In this document: positions 27,522 through 35,942 of the stretch, piece by piece
How positions within the stretch are numbered: the first letter of the stretch is position 1
Layout of the letters: every line of letters starts with the position of its first letter
DNA from: Acidobacteriota bacterium
Lineage (GTDB): Bacteria; Acidobacteriota; Blastocatellia; Pyrinomonadales; Pyrinomonadaceae
NCBI GenBank assembly: GCA_019639195.1
Contig: JAHBSI010000001.1
Coordinates: 248,001-312,000, forward strand
Direction: 5' to 3'
DNA: 64,000 bases
Translations under genes and position numbers: made by a program
Notes under the pieces: generated by a model
The model's database searches: none
The model's input: the letters and a program-made list of their open reading frames with translations, nothing else
Told to the model about the DNA's origin: nothing

Positions 27522-28714
27522 TTTTCCGCGAATTCTGCGGCTACCTTCTCAGACCGGCTGAACGCATACAGATACACAAGCCCGATGACGGCCGAGATCA
27601 ACGACCCGCCGAAGATCGCAAGCTTCGACTCATCGATCAGCGATTGCCTGCCGGGGAACGCAAGATTTGTGATAAAGATCGACATTGTGAAGCCGATCCC
27701 GCCAAGCATTCCGATCCCGAGAACTTGCCGCCACCCGAGGCCCTTTGGCAGAGCACAAAATCCGGTCGCTACCGCCAGATAACTTGCGATGAAGATCCCG
27801 AGCGGCTTGCCGATGACAAGCCCGAGGCCGATGCCGAGGGTGTTTGGCGATGCAAGGTCGGCTGCCCAGTTCGACTCGATCACAAGGCCCGTGTTCGCAA
27901 GGGCAAAAATTGGAAGGACGAAGAATGCGACCGGAGCGTGCAGCCAATTCTCGAGTTTCTCCGATGGCGATTCGGTGTCGTCATCATCGCTTGAAAGGAA
28001 CGGGATCGTAAATGCGAGAATGACGCCCGCGATCGTCGCGTGAACGCCGGACAGAAGCATCGCCCACCACATAAAAACTCCGCCGATCAAGTACGGAACG
28101 AGTGACTTAACGCGAAAGATGAAATTCAACGCAAAGAGGACTCCCGCCAAGGCAAGGGCGAGAAGCAGATACAGGATCGAGAGTTTTGCCGTGTAAAAAA
28201 CTGCGATGACGACTATGGCGGCAAGATCATCGATGACGGCGAGCGCAACGAGAAAGACCTTGAGCGAGCTGCTCGCACGCGAACCGAGCAAAGCCAACGC
28301 CCCAATTGCGAACGCGATGTCCGTCGCCATCGGGATCCCGACACCGTCCTGTGTCTCGTGTCCGTGATTGAAAATGAAGTGGATCGCTGCCGGAACAATG
28401 ATGCCGCCAAGTGCGGCAAAGATCGGCAGCATCGCGGACTTGAGGTTCGAAAGTTTTCCGACGAGGATCTCGCGTTCAAGTTCGAGTCCGACGAGCAGGA
28501 AGAAGATGGCCATCAAGCCGTCGTTCACCCAGAGTTCGATGCTGAGCGGCCCGAGCTTCTTATGCCAGAACGCAATGTAGTCGGCTCCCGAAGCTGAGTT
28601 TGCGATCAGGAGCGATGCGACCGTGCATGCGATGAGAAGAGCCGCTCCGGCACGCTCCGAACGCATAAAGTCGCCGAAGAGACGCACCAATCGAATACCA
28701 CGTTTATTCGCCAA
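27518..28714 (-). CDS. nhaA: Na+/H+ antiporter NhaA
   Basis: The 398-residue protein has about 11-12 hydrophobic segments. It keeps ATDIAFAIGALALLG and the ion-binding aspartate pair in LAVIDDLAAI (equivalent to D163/D164 of E. coli NhaA), plus FALANTGLV. NhaA exchanges Na+ or Li+ for protons in the inner membrane and controls cytoplasmic pH and sodium. It is the second-last gene of a minus-strand group from the YCF48-like gene onward. The start is ATG 28714. Confidence 0.93.
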   Translation of the reverse strand: MANKRGIRLVRLFGDFMRSERAGAALLIACTVASLLIANSASGADYIAFWHKKLGPLSIELWVNDGLMAIFFLLVGLELEREILVGKLSNLKSAMLPIFAALGGIIVPAAIHFIFNHGHETQDGVGIPMATDIAFAIGALALLGSRASSSLKVFLVALAVIDDLAAIVVIAVFYTAKLSILYLLLALALAGVLFALNFIFRVKSLVPYLIGGVFMWWAMLLSGVHATIAGVILAFTIPFLSSDDDDTESPSEKLENWLHAPVAFFVLPIFALANTGLVIESNWAADLASPNTLGIGLGLVIGKPLGIFIASYLAVATGFCALPKGLGWRQVLGIGMLGGIGFTMSIFITNLAFPGRQSLIDESKLAIFGGSLISAVIGLVYLYAFSRSEKVAAEFAEN

Positions 28715-28723
28715 ACTTCCTCC

Positions 28724-28987
28724 TTAATTCGCCGCACCCGGCCGTCTTCGCATCAAAAATTTCACGAGCCCGAAAAGGCTGATCAAAAGCCAAAAGAACT
28801 CAACGATGAATGCCGACAAGTTGAATTCGAAATACAGTGAAACGATGATGAGCGCCGCACCAGCAGCATTCAGGAACGAATACCAAAGGCTGTCGCTCGA
28901 GATACGCTCGAACTGCAGCAACAGGTAAGTTCCGATGATGAGAGCGACGCCGATCCCACCAACGATGTCGAACCACTGGACTGTCAT
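28724..28987 (-). CDS. Small CBU_0592-like membrane protein
   Basis: The 87-residue protein has three hydrophobic helices. The pattern W-x-D-I-V-G-G-I-G, L-N-A-A-G-A-A-L-I-I-V-S-L-Y-F-E-F-N and E-F-F-W-L-L-I-S-L-F-G-L matches the CBU_0592 family of small inner-membrane proteins of unknown role. It overlaps the upstream YCF48-like gene by 4 bp (28984-28987) and is 9 bp from nhaA, so the group may be one operon. Confidence 0.75.
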   Translation of the reverse strand: MTVQWFDIVGGIGVALIIGTYLLLQFERISSDSLWYSFLNAAGAALIIVSLYFEFNLSAFIVEFFWLLISLFGLVKFLMRRRPGAAN

Positions 28988-29991
28988 TTCAGCTTATAGA
29001 CCGCACCGTTTTCGCCGACGGCCCAGACCGCATTCCTGCCTTTTGCGGCGACGGCATTCAGACTTTGGTCGCCAACCTTCGTCCAGGTCTTGCCGCCATC
29101 GCGTGAGATGTCTGTGCCGTTGGTGCCGACCGCAATGATCGTTCTTGCGTTGATGTATGCGACGCCCGATCTGTATCCGCCAAGGCCTTTGGCAGACTGC
29201 CAGGTCTTGCCGCCATCGGTCGTAAAAGCGAGGTTATCGGCCGTCTCATCCGGCTTTTCGTAGTTCCCGCCGACGATCACGCCCGCCTTCGCACTATTCA
29301 TCGCGATCGAGAAGATACCGCTGCCCGACGTGCCCCTGACGATCGGCGTCTTCACCCATTCCCAACTCTCGCCGCGATCATTCGACATAAAAACGCGTGC
29401 GTCCGCTCCGCCCGAGATCAGCATTGCGCCCATTGCCCCGTGCGTGATCAGGCAAGTTCCGCTCGCCGCGAATGCCGCCTCGCCGTCCTTTGCAGCAGGC
29501 ATTCTGTTGCTGACGATCGGCTCCCAGGAGGTTCCGTCGGTCGTTCTGATCAGCCGATAATGTCCTTCGACCGGGTCGCTCATTGCGACGCAATTAGTGC
29601 GATCCCAGCAGGCAAGAGCGTCAAAGAATTTTCTCTGATCCTTATTCCTGAACTGCTCCGTCCATGTCTTTCCGCCATCGGTCGTCTTATAGATCCGCGA
29701 ACTGTCGCCGTTCCCGATCGAGAGAATGTATGCCGTATTCGCATCGAACGCCTCGATGTCGCGAAAATCGAGCCGTTCCGCGCCCGGAACGCTGATCAGG
29801 TCCCAGCTCTTCCCTCCGTCGGTCGTCCGGATCACTGTGCCGCGAGTGCCGCTCGCCCAGACGACATTGCGATTGACTACCGCCAAGCCGCGAAACGACG
29901 CCTCCGTCGCCACGTTGCGTTTCACCCACTGAGCTTCACAAACACCGGCAAACAAAAACAGCGATACGATCAGAACAAGGATCTTGGACAT
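28984..29991 (-). CDS. Secreted YCF48/BNR-repeat beta-propeller protein
   Basis: The signal peptide ends at GVCEAQ. The protein holds five to six BNR/YCF48-type blades with T-D-G-G-K-(S/T)-W turns and V-W-A-S-G or V-V-G-G-N strands. The YCF48 family includes a photosystem II assembly factor, but here it is only a propeller relative of unknown role, probably periplasmic. It lies upstream of the CBU_0592-like gene with a 4-bp overlap. Confidence 0.85.
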   Translation of the reverse strand: MSKILVLIVSLFLFAGVCEAQWVKRNVATEASFRGLAVVNRNVVWASGTRGTVIRTTDGGKSWDLISVPGAERLDFRDIEAFDANTAYILSIGNGDSSRIYKTTDGGKTWTEQFRNKDQRKFFDALACWDRTNCVAMSDPVEGHYRLIRTTDGTSWEPIVSNRMPAAKDGEAAFAASGTCLITHGAMGAMLISGGADARVFMSNDRGESWEWVKTPIVRGTSGSGIFSIAMNSAKAGVIVGGNYEKPDETADNLAFTTDGGKTWQSAKGLGGYRSGVAYINARTIIAVGTNGTDISRDGGKTWTKVGDQSLNAVAAKGRNAVWAVGENGAVYKLK

Positions 29992-30051
29992 ATAAGTTAA
30001 GGATATAGAGAGAAAGGATTTCTACAAAATCGGCAGATTCACCCGCGGACA

Positions 30052-30069
30052 CGAGCCAAAAATGGCTCG
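30052..30069 (-). terminator. Possible weak terminator hairpin after the epimerase gene
   Basis: CGAGCC (30052-30057) pairs with GGCTCG (30064-30069), with an A-rich loop. It lies 12 bp after the epimerase stop on the minus strand but has no T-tract. Confidence 0.35.
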
Positions 30070-30080
30070 ATCTAACGCTG

Positions 30081-31022
30081 CTACCGCCATCGCGTAACAA
30101 GATCGCGTGCGGCGTCGGCCCAATGCGGGAATTCAAACTCGAAGCCGGAATCGACCAGGAGTTTCGGCACCACACGCCGGCTTTTCAGGATCAGCTCGGT
30201 CTCGGTCCGCATAAAGAACGCACCGATAGCAAGCTGCCATTCCATTGCCGGAAGTCCAACGCGTACGCCGGCCGCATCGCGAAGGATGCGCATGAACTCT
30301 CGATTCGGAAGAGGCTCGGGTGCAGAGAGATTTATCGGGCCGCTAAGCTCTTCGTGTTCGATGAGCCAATAGATCGAGCGTATGAAGTCGTGATCGTGTA
30401 TCCACGAGATGTATTGCCGGCCGCTTGCCGCCGTGCCGCCAAGGCCTTTTCGGACAAGGCCTAACAGTGTGTCGAAAATGCCGTCGACATCCGGACTCAT
30501 CGTCATCGCCGAACGCATCAGCACCTTGCGCGTCGCCGGCGTGTCGGCCTCATTCGCCGTACGTTCCCACGCGGTTGCAACATCGATACTAAAATTCCAC
30601 GTATCAGGCGCGTCCTTCTCATATCCGCCGATGATCCCGGTAACATCGTCGTTCGGCGCGTCGAAGCGATGTGCGTAGATCGTCGCGGTGCTCGCCTGCA
30701 GCCAGACTTTCGGCGGGTTCGTCGCCTTACTTATCGCTTCGCCGATAACACGAGTAGAATCCACTCGCGAATCCATCATCTGGCGACGGTTTTCTTCGTT
30801 GTATCGGCAGTTTACGCTTCGTCCGGCGAGGTTGATCACAACATCCGCACCGTCGATCTCATCGGCCCAATCGCCAACCGTTTTGCCGTCCCATTTCACC
30901 GTCCGCCATTCGCGTTTATCAGGCGAACGGCCAAGCACGACGACATCGTGGCCATCGGCGTGAAATGTTCGAGCCAGCACGGTGCCAACTTGTCCGCGTC
31001 CACCCGGAATTACGATCTTCAT
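30081..31022 (-). CDS. TIGR01777-type NAD(P)-dependent epimerase
   Basis: The 313-residue protein has a Rossmann start IVIPGGRGQVGTVLA and the family segment VVINLAGRSVNCRYNEENRR near residues 62-81. SASTATIYA-like VWLQASTATIY and an ISWIHDHDFIRSIYWLI segment also match the TIGR01777 (YfcH/SulA-like) group. The C-terminal part ends with L-L-x-S-G-F-x-F-x-F-P. The substrate is unknown. Cytoplasmic. It follows serA by 58 bp of AT-rich DNA. Confidence 0.85.
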   Translation of the reverse strand: MKIVIPGGRGQVGTVLARTFHADGHDVVVLGRSPDKREWRTVKWDGKTVGDWADEIDGADVVINLAGRSVNCRYNEENRRQMMDSRVDSTRVIGEAISKATNPPKVWLQASTATIYAHRFDAPNDDVTGIIGGYEKDAPDTWNFSIDVATAWERTANEADTPATRKVLMRSAMTMSPDVDGIFDTLLGLVRKGLGGTAASGRQYISWIHDHDFIRSIYWLIEHEELSGPINLSAPEPLPNREFMRILRDAAGVRVGLPAMEWQLAIGAFFMRTETELILKSRRVVPKLLVDSGFEFEFPHWADAARDLVTRWR

Positions 31023-31030
31023 AGACCAGC

Positions 31031-31068
31031 AATAATTACAAATCAGTAATTTGCTAATTACTAATTAG
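31031..31068. repeat. AT-rich tract with perfect small palindrome
   Basis: AGTAATT-TGCT-AATTACT (31045-31062) lies inside an AT-rich run between the epimerase gene and serA. It could be a weak terminator of serA or a promoter for the epimerase gene. Confidence 0.35.
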
Positions 31069-31080
31069 AGTGTTCGAACT

Positions 31081-32316
31081 TCAATAGACCATCCTCGTTT
31101 TTACCGTTCCGGGCACATCTCTCAGCAATTCGAACGCCTCTTTTGACAGCTTCGATTCCACGTCAAGTATCACGTAGCCGATCTCATCATTCGTCTTGAG
31201 ATACTGGCCGAGAATGTTGATGCCACGGCCGGAGAGACGCGAGTTGATCTCGCCGAGCACACCGGGAACGTTTCGGTGAATGTGCAGAATGCGGTGCGTC
31301 GCTGCCTGAGGCGGGAGATTGACCGGCGGCACGGTATGTGAGCCTTCGCTCGTACCGAGTTCGAGATATTTGATGAGCTTTGCGGTGACATCAAGCCCGA
31401 TGTTCGCCTGGGCTTCTTCGGTGGAACCTCCGATGTGCGGTGTGAGGATCACGTTCGGAAGATTTTGCAACACGCTGGAGAACGGATCGCCATTCTTCTC
31501 CGGTTCTTCGGGAAAAACATCGACGGCCGCACCGGCCAGCTTGCCGCTCTTCAACGCTTTTGCGACCGCATCTAGATCAACCACATCGCCGCGGCTGTAG
31601 TTGACGAGGATCGCACCCTTCCGCATCGACTTGATCGCGTCGGCATCGATCATATTTCGCGTAGTGCGGTCCGATGGAACGTGAAGCGTAACAATGTCGG
31701 AATTTCGCAGAAGTTCGCGGAGCTCACGCGTTTGCTGCGCGTTGCCGAGCGGCAATTTTGTCGCCGCGTCGTAATAGATCACGTGCATTCCCATCGATTC
31801 GGCCATTGTCGAAACCTGCGAACCGATGTTGCCGTAGCCAATTATTCCGAGCGTCTTTCCGCGAAGCTCAAAACTCCCCTTCGCCTCTTTCAGCCACTCG
31901 CCCCGATGCGCTGCCGCATTCTTATCCGGTATCTTGCGTATCAGCATCACGCAAAGCCCGATGATGAGTTCTGCGACCGAACGCGTGTTCGAATACGGTG
32001 CGTTGAAGACCGCGACACCTTTTGCCGTCGCCGCCGCAAGATCGACCTGATTCACGCCGATGCAAAAACAGCCGACAGCGAGCAGCTTGTCCGCAGCAGT
32101 AAGTACCGTCCCGGTGATCTGCGATTTCGAGCGTATCCCGAGCACGTGAACGCCTTTGACCGCGTTGCACAACTCAGCCTCGCTCAAGGCACCACCGAGC
32201 TTCTCCACGCCCGAATAGCCGCTGGCACGCAACTCCGCAACCGCCGCATCCGAGATATTCTCAAGCAGCAGGATCCTTATCTTGTTTCGAGGATATGAAG
32301 TCTTTGTGATCGCCAT
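31081..32316 (-). CDS. serA: D-3-phosphoglycerate dehydrogenase
   Basis: It catalyses the first step of serine synthesis. The 411-residue protein has the 2-hydroxyacid dehydrogenase core: GVNQVDLAAATAKGVAVFNAPYSNTRSVAEL, nucleotide-binding LGIIGYGNIGSQ (about 157-168) and NYSRGDVVD with a catalytic Arg. The catalytic E and H lie in the VDVFPEEP and LTPHIGGST segments. A C-terminal ACT domain (about 340-411, VPGVLGEINSRLSGRGINILGQYL) makes it the E. coli-type serine-inhibited form. Length and domain order match E. coli SerA. Confidence 0.93.
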   Translation of the reverse strand: MAITKTSYPRNKIRILLLENISDAAVAELRASGYSGVEKLGGALSEAELCNAVKGVHVLGIRSKSQITGTVLTAADKLLAVGCFCIGVNQVDLAAATAKGVAVFNAPYSNTRSVAELIIGLCVMLIRKIPDKNAAAHRGEWLKEAKGSFELRGKTLGIIGYGNIGSQVSTMAESMGMHVIYYDAATKLPLGNAQQTRELRELLRNSDIVTLHVPSDRTTRNMIDADAIKSMRKGAILVNYSRGDVVDLDAVAKALKSGKLAGAAVDVFPEEPEKNGDPFSSVLQNLPNVILTPHIGGSTEEAQANIGLDVTAKLIKYLELGTSEGSHTVPPVNLPPQAATHRILHIHRNVPGVLGEINSRLSGRGINILGQYLKTNDEIGYVILDVESKLSKEAFELLRDVPGTVKTRMVY

Positions 32317-32344
32317 TCAGGGACGATTATAGCAAGCCGCAGCC

Positions 32345-32366
32345 AAAAGAGAGGCCGAAGCCTCTC
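32345..32366 (-). terminator. UUCG-capped terminator
   Basis: On the minus strand GAGAGGC-TTCG-GCCTCTC (32366 to 32349) is followed by TTTT. It ends the small secreted gene at 32396 before serA begins. Confidence 0.85.
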
Positions 32367-32395
32367 GTTCGTTATTTTGCCTTAAGTCGCTAAAG

Positions 32396-32764
32396 CTATT
32401 GTTTCGCGTCGTAACTTCGACTGGAGTATTGAAATTCGTCACCTCCGACTGTGGTGATCGTGGCCGGCCGCCGTCGAGGGCTAAGCCATGTGAAAGTACA
32501 GTAACCGACGCCGGTGCCGGAGCACGTGTTCAGCTCAGGGTACGTCGAGCGAATCTGCTTTCCATTCGCATCGAGCGAGTCGTCGTAATAGGTATCGGCA
32601 TCATCCCGCCGATATGGCGTCCATCCAGCCTTTTCCAGTTTCTTGCGAACGCTCGAATAGTCTTCGCCTTTCTTAAATACAGGCCATTCGGATCTTTGTG
32701 CGTACGCGGCGGAAGCCAGGCCAATGACCAAAACTATCGAATAGAACAGGAATCGACTTCGCAT
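32396..32764 (-). CDS. Small secreted protein of unknown function
   Basis: The 122-residue protein has a signal peptide (ends A-A-Y-A-Q) and a mature part of about 100 residues. It starts R-S-E-W-P-V-F-K-K-G-E-D-Y-S-S-V-R-K-K-L-E-K-A-G-W and has two Cys in TCSGTGVGYC that could form a disulfide. No known domain was recognised. It lies 10 bp after the lpdA stop, suggesting cotranscription, and is followed by a strong terminator. Confidence 0.65.
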   Translation of the reverse strand: MRSRFLFYSIVLVIGLASAAYAQRSEWPVFKKGEDYSSVRKKLEKAGWTPYRRDDADTYYDDSLDANGKQIRSTYPELNTCSGTGVGYCTFTWLSPRRRPATITTVGGDEFQYSSRSYDAKQ

Positions 32765-32774
32765 ATTTCTTTTG

Positions 32775-34184
32775 TTACATGTGGATCGTCAGGTCGTGCA
32801 CACCCTCGGCGGCTTCCATCACGGATTCGCTTACCGTCGGGTGAGCGTGCATTATTCTGCCGAGTTCGTCGGCTGTGGTCTCAAGGGCCATACCGACGCA
32901 GGCTTCGGCGAGCAGTTCGGTGGCGTGCGGGCCGATAATGTGGACGCCGAGGACCTCATCGTATTTCTTTTCGGCGACGATCTTCACGAAACCGTCCGTT
33001 TCGCCGAGGATACGTGCCTTGCCTGAGGCCGAGAAAGGGAATTTGCCGACCTTTACGTCATAGCCCGCCTCTTTCGCTTTTGCCTCGGTTAGCCCGACGC
33101 TCGCGACCTCCGGGTCGCAGTAGGTGCAGTTCGGAACGAGATTATGCTTGATCGGCTCGACCTTTTTGCCAGCGATCTTCTCGACAACAAGGATCCCTTC
33201 CTTTGAGGCAAGGTGCGCGAGCCAGGCCGTATCGATCACATCTCCTATGGCATATATGTTTGGTTCATCTGTCTCGCAATACTCGCTGACCTTGATCGTA
33301 CCGCGGGGATTCACCTTGACCTTTGTCTTATCGAGGCCCAGGTTTTCGATGAACGGCATACGGCCGACGGCAACAAGCAGCATTTCCGCCTCGAAAGCAA
33401 CATCTTCGCCTTTAGCGTTCTTGCCTGAGACCTTTACGCCCTTCTTATCCTTTGAGAGGTTGTCGAGTTTGATGCCCGTTTCGCACTTGATACCCTGCTT
33501 TTTGAAGGCCCGGGCAAGTTCCTTCGAAACATCCGCATCCTCGATAGGCACGATGCGGTCCATTAGTTCGACGACGGTCGTCTCGCAGCCAAAGCGATGA
33601 TAAACGCTCGCAAATTCAACACCAACGGCACCCGAACCCATTACGATCATCGACTTCGGCACGCGGTCGAGCTCGAGGATCTGATCGGAATTCACGACCT
33701 GTTTTCCGTCCACTTCAAATCCGGGGATCGGCCGAACGACGGAACCCGTCGCAATGATGATGTTCTTCGTGTCGATCGTCTCTTTCTTGCCGTCTGCTAG
33801 ATCGACCTCGACCTTACCTTTGCCGGCGATGCGGCCAAAGCCGTTGAAGACCGTAACCTTGTTCTTTTTCATCAGATAGGTCACGCCGGCCGAGTTCTTG
33901 GTAACGATATCGGACTTGTATTTTTGAACGCCCGTCCAGTCGTATTCAAGGCCTTTCACCTTTAGCCCGAAATTCTCGAAATGCGACGCCTTGTCATAAA
34001 GATGAGCCGCATTGAGCAATGCCTTGGTCGGAATGCAGCCGCGCAAGCCGCACGTGCCGCCTAGGCGCGCATCCTTTTCCTTCTCGACGATCGCGACCTT
34101 CAAACCAAGTTGTCCCGCTCGGACCGCCGCGACATAGCCGCCGGGCCCCGAACCGATAATAGTTACGTCAAATTGTTCAGCCAC
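32775..34184 (-). CDS. lpdA: Dihydrolipoyl dehydrogenase (E3)
   Basis: The 469-residue flavoprotein has an FAD-binding GSGPGGYVAAVRAGQLG, the redox-active pair in GGTCGLRGCIPTK (C-x4-C), the NAD-binding GSGAVGVEFA and the C-terminal HAHPTVSE segment that supplies the catalytic His-Glu pair. E3 reoxidises dihydrolipoamide in 2-oxoacid dehydrogenase complexes and the glycine cleavage system. E1 and E2 genes lie elsewhere in this window (kgd, sucB), not in an operon with it. The start ATG is at 34184. Confidence 0.94.
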   Translation of the reverse strand: MAEQFDVTIIGSGPGGYVAAVRAGQLGLKVAIVEKEKDARLGGTCGLRGCIPTKALLNAAHLYDKASHFENFGLKVKGLEYDWTGVQKYKSDIVTKNSAGVTYLMKKNKVTVFNGFGRIAGKGKVEVDLADGKKETIDTKNIIIATGSVVRPIPGFEVDGKQVVNSDQILELDRVPKSMIVMGSGAVGVEFASVYHRFGCETTVVELMDRIVPIEDADVSKELARAFKKQGIKCETGIKLDNLSKDKKGVKVSGKNAKGEDVAFEAEMLLVAVGRMPFIENLGLDKTKVKVNPRGTIKVSEYCETDEPNIYAIGDVIDTAWLAHLASKEGILVVEKIAGKKVEPIKHNLVPNCTYCDPEVASVGLTEAKAKEAGYDVKVGKFPFSASGKARILGETDGFVKIVAEKKYDEVLGVHIIGPHATELLAEACVGMALETTADELGRIMHAHPTVSESVMEAAEGVHDLTIHM

Positions 34185-34320
34185 AGTCTATTTCCTCGTT
34201 AATATAAGTTCGATACTAAAAGCGAACTAAGTATTATACGATTTGCCTTCTTGCTAAGCCAATCAACCGTCCGAGGCCGCTAAAAGGTTGCTCTGCGCCG
34301 ATCTGGCAGCCAAGGCCCCA

Positions 34321-34346
34321 AAATGCACGAAAGGCACTGTGCATTT
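34321..34346 (-). terminator. Candidate terminator hairpin
   Basis: AAATGCAC (34321-34328) pairs perfectly with GTGCATTT (34339-34346) with a 10-nt loop. On the minus strand it follows the small secreted gene ending at 34383 and is trailed by TTTT-like sequence. Confidence 0.5.
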
Positions 34347-34382
34347 GCACAGCGCCCTCAATTGGTTCGGCATTTCGCCGGC

Positions 34383-34811
34383 TCATTTCGTTACCGCTAT
34401 TTCAATCGAATAGGGTGCACGCGAAGCGGTGCCTCCAACCTCACCGACACCATAGATCTGAATGCTGTAGTCGCCATTTACCGGCATTTTCCCTGAAAAC
34501 TCCGCTGAATCGGTTCTGCTGTCATAGATGAGGTCTTCTGAAGGATCGAGAACTTCCGTTTCGAAGATCATAAAATATGCGGCTTCGTCGTTGGCAGTTA
34601 GCTTCACCGATAGGCGCTGCCCTTTCTTCAGCCTGATCAAATAGGCGTTGTAGTTTGCATAGGCTCCCGGCAATTTTCCTTTGTAAACTACCGAGTTCTT
34701 GCCTTTCGGAAAGACAACTCGTTTTACCGGGTCGCCGGCCGAGACATCAGCGATCAGAATTGTAAGCAGCATAGCCGCAGCAAAGAAAGCTCTAAGTCTA
34801 TGTTGACGCAT
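34383..34811 (-). CDS. Small secreted beta-rich protein, PPC-like
   Basis: The 142-residue protein has an N-terminal signal (ends near VSAGD) and a beta-rich body: Y-N-A-Y-L-I-R-L-K-K-G-Q-R-L-S-V-K-L, Y-F-M-I-F-E, E-F-S-G-K-M-P-V-N-G-D-Y-S-I-Q-I-Y. The last pattern resembles the bacterial pre-peptidase C-terminal (PPC) domain, which is often secreted and binds ligands or acts as an inhibitor-like domain. Assignment is tentative. It stands alone and is divergent from the methyltransferase gene. Confidence 0.6.
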   Translation of the reverse strand: MRQHRLRAFFAAAMLLTILIADVSAGDPVKRVVFPKGKNSVVYKGKLPGAYANYNAYLIRLKKGQRLSVKLTANDEAAYFMIFETEVLDPSEDLIYDSRTDSAEFSGKMPVNGDYSIQIYGVGEVGGTASRAPYSIEIAVTK

Positions 34812-34875
34812 AACTGTGCACCCTCGATTCGATGTAGTATCGTTCCTTTAAGAACATTGCTAAAACTAACATTTT

Positions 34876-35553
34876 ATGGATAACGACTCAATTGAAAAGG
34901 CGCGCGAACGCGTACAGCAACTACAGACTGATTTCGCCGCACGCGGAGACGCATTTGGCTGGTTCGACGCTCTTTATCAGGAGGCCGCAGGAAATAACGA
35001 AACGATCCCGTGGGCGGATCTCGAGCCGAATGCTTATTTCAAGCAGTGGGCGGAAAAGAACGAACTAAAGGGCGATGGGCGAACGGCACTCGTCGTCGGT
35101 TGCGGACTCGGCGATGATGCGAACTATCTCAGCGAACTTGGGTTCAAGGTTACGGCGTTTGACCTTTCGCCAACCGCGATCGAGTGGGCAAAGAAGCTTT
35201 ACGGCGGCGATAAGACAGCTTTTGAGGTCGCAAACCTTTTCGAGCCCCCGTCAGAATGGATCGGAGCGTTTGACTTCGTGCTTGAGATCTACACGATCCA
35301 ACCTTTGCCGCTCGAGATGCGTGAAGATGCGATCGACGCAGTGTCGCGTTTCGTAACCGCCGGCGGCAAACTTGTGGTGGTAACACGTGGTCGTGAGGAT
35401 GATGAACCGGTCGGCGAGGTTCCCTGGCCGCTATCTCGCAGAGATCTTTCGCGTTTTGTTGCAAACGGCCTCCGACAGACCGAGTTTGTCGTATTCCCAC
35501 CTGAAAATGAAGGCGAGGCCGACCGCTGGGTCGTCACCTACAAGAGGAACTGA
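34876..35553 (+). CDS. Class I SAM-dependent methyltransferase
   Basis: The 225-residue protein has motif I ALVVGCGLGDDANYLSELG (about 72-90), motif II VTAFDLSPTAIEWAK and a LEIYTIQPLPLEMR segment where motif IV/post I usually lies. The arrangement is closest to thiopurine methyltransferase-like or generic type 11/25 methyltransferases. The N-terminal helix (about 1-60) and the WADLEPN segment may bind substrate. The substrate is unknown. It abuts the convergent ArsR stop without a gap. Confidence 0.85.
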   Translation: MDNDSIEKARERVQQLQTDFAARGDAFGWFDALYQEAAGNNETIPWADLEPNAYFKQWAEKNELKGDGRTALVVGCGLGDDANYLSELGFKVTAFDLSPTAIEWAKKLYGGDKTAFEVANLFEPPSEWIGAFDFVLEIYTIQPLPLEMREDAIDAVSRFVTAGGKLVVVTRGREDDEPVGEVPWPLSRRDLSRFVANGLRQTEFVVFPPENEGEADRWVVTYKRN

Positions 35554-35880
35554 TCAAGCAAAGATCGCGGCCTGCTCCTCGAATTTGCTCTTGAGGCTGC
35601 CGCAAACAACGTCACAGAGCTTGAAGACCGTTTTATCCGAGATGCGGTAGTAGACGTTGGTCCCGACCTGTCGCCGCGAGACAAGATCCTCGTCCTGAAG
35701 GACGCGCAGATGCTTGCTAACGTTCGGCTGTGTCGAGGACACGGCCTCGGTCAATTCGTTAACGCTCGCCTCGCCGTTCTTTAGAACCTGCAGTATCTGC
35801 AGGCGCATCGGTTCGGCAAGAACCTTGAATCGAGAGGCGACCAGTATTAAGGCTTCGGGTGACATTGATGTTCTATTCAT
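35554..35880 (-). CDS. ArsR-family repressor of the sulfane-sulfur operon
   Basis: The 108-residue protein shows LAEPMRLQILQVLKNGE, the recognition-helix segment TQPNVSKHLRVLQDE and the wing QVGTNVYYRIS. Two cysteines, C89 and C93 (LCDVVC), sit in the C-terminal helix and could act as a thiol sensor or metal site; this differs from the Cys pair of BigR/SqrR. It is divergent from the rhodanese operon and shares its promoter region, in which a palindrome lies between -35 and -10. Repression by binding this palindrome, relieved by reactive sulfur, is inferred. Confidence 0.85.
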   Translation of the reverse strand: MNRTSMSPEALILVASRFKVLAEPMRLQILQVLKNGEASVNELTEAVSSTQPNVSKHLRVLQDEDLVSRRQVGTNVYYRISDKTVFKLCDVVCGSLKSKFEEQAAIFA

Positions 35881-35887
35881 TCTGCAT

Positions 35888-35935
35888 TTGCCAATATAAC
35901 TATATAGTTATATACTCACATTAAGTTAGAGTATA
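35888..35935 (+). promoter_or_regulatory. Sulfur-operon promoter with two operator palindromes
   Basis: -35 TTGCCA (35888-35893), a 17-bp spacer and -10 TATACT (35911-35916) form a near-consensus sigma-70 promoter. A perfect 20-bp palindrome (35894-35913, arms ATATAACTAT) fills the spacer. A second inverted repeat TATACTC-N11-GAGTATA (35911-35935) covers the -10 and start region. Confidence 0.75.
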
Positions 35936-35942
35936 TTTTACG

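Noticed and set aside
28984-29991. A photosystem II assembly role for the YCF48-like gene
   Set aside because: No photosynthesis gene is present in this window; the fold alone does not carry the function.
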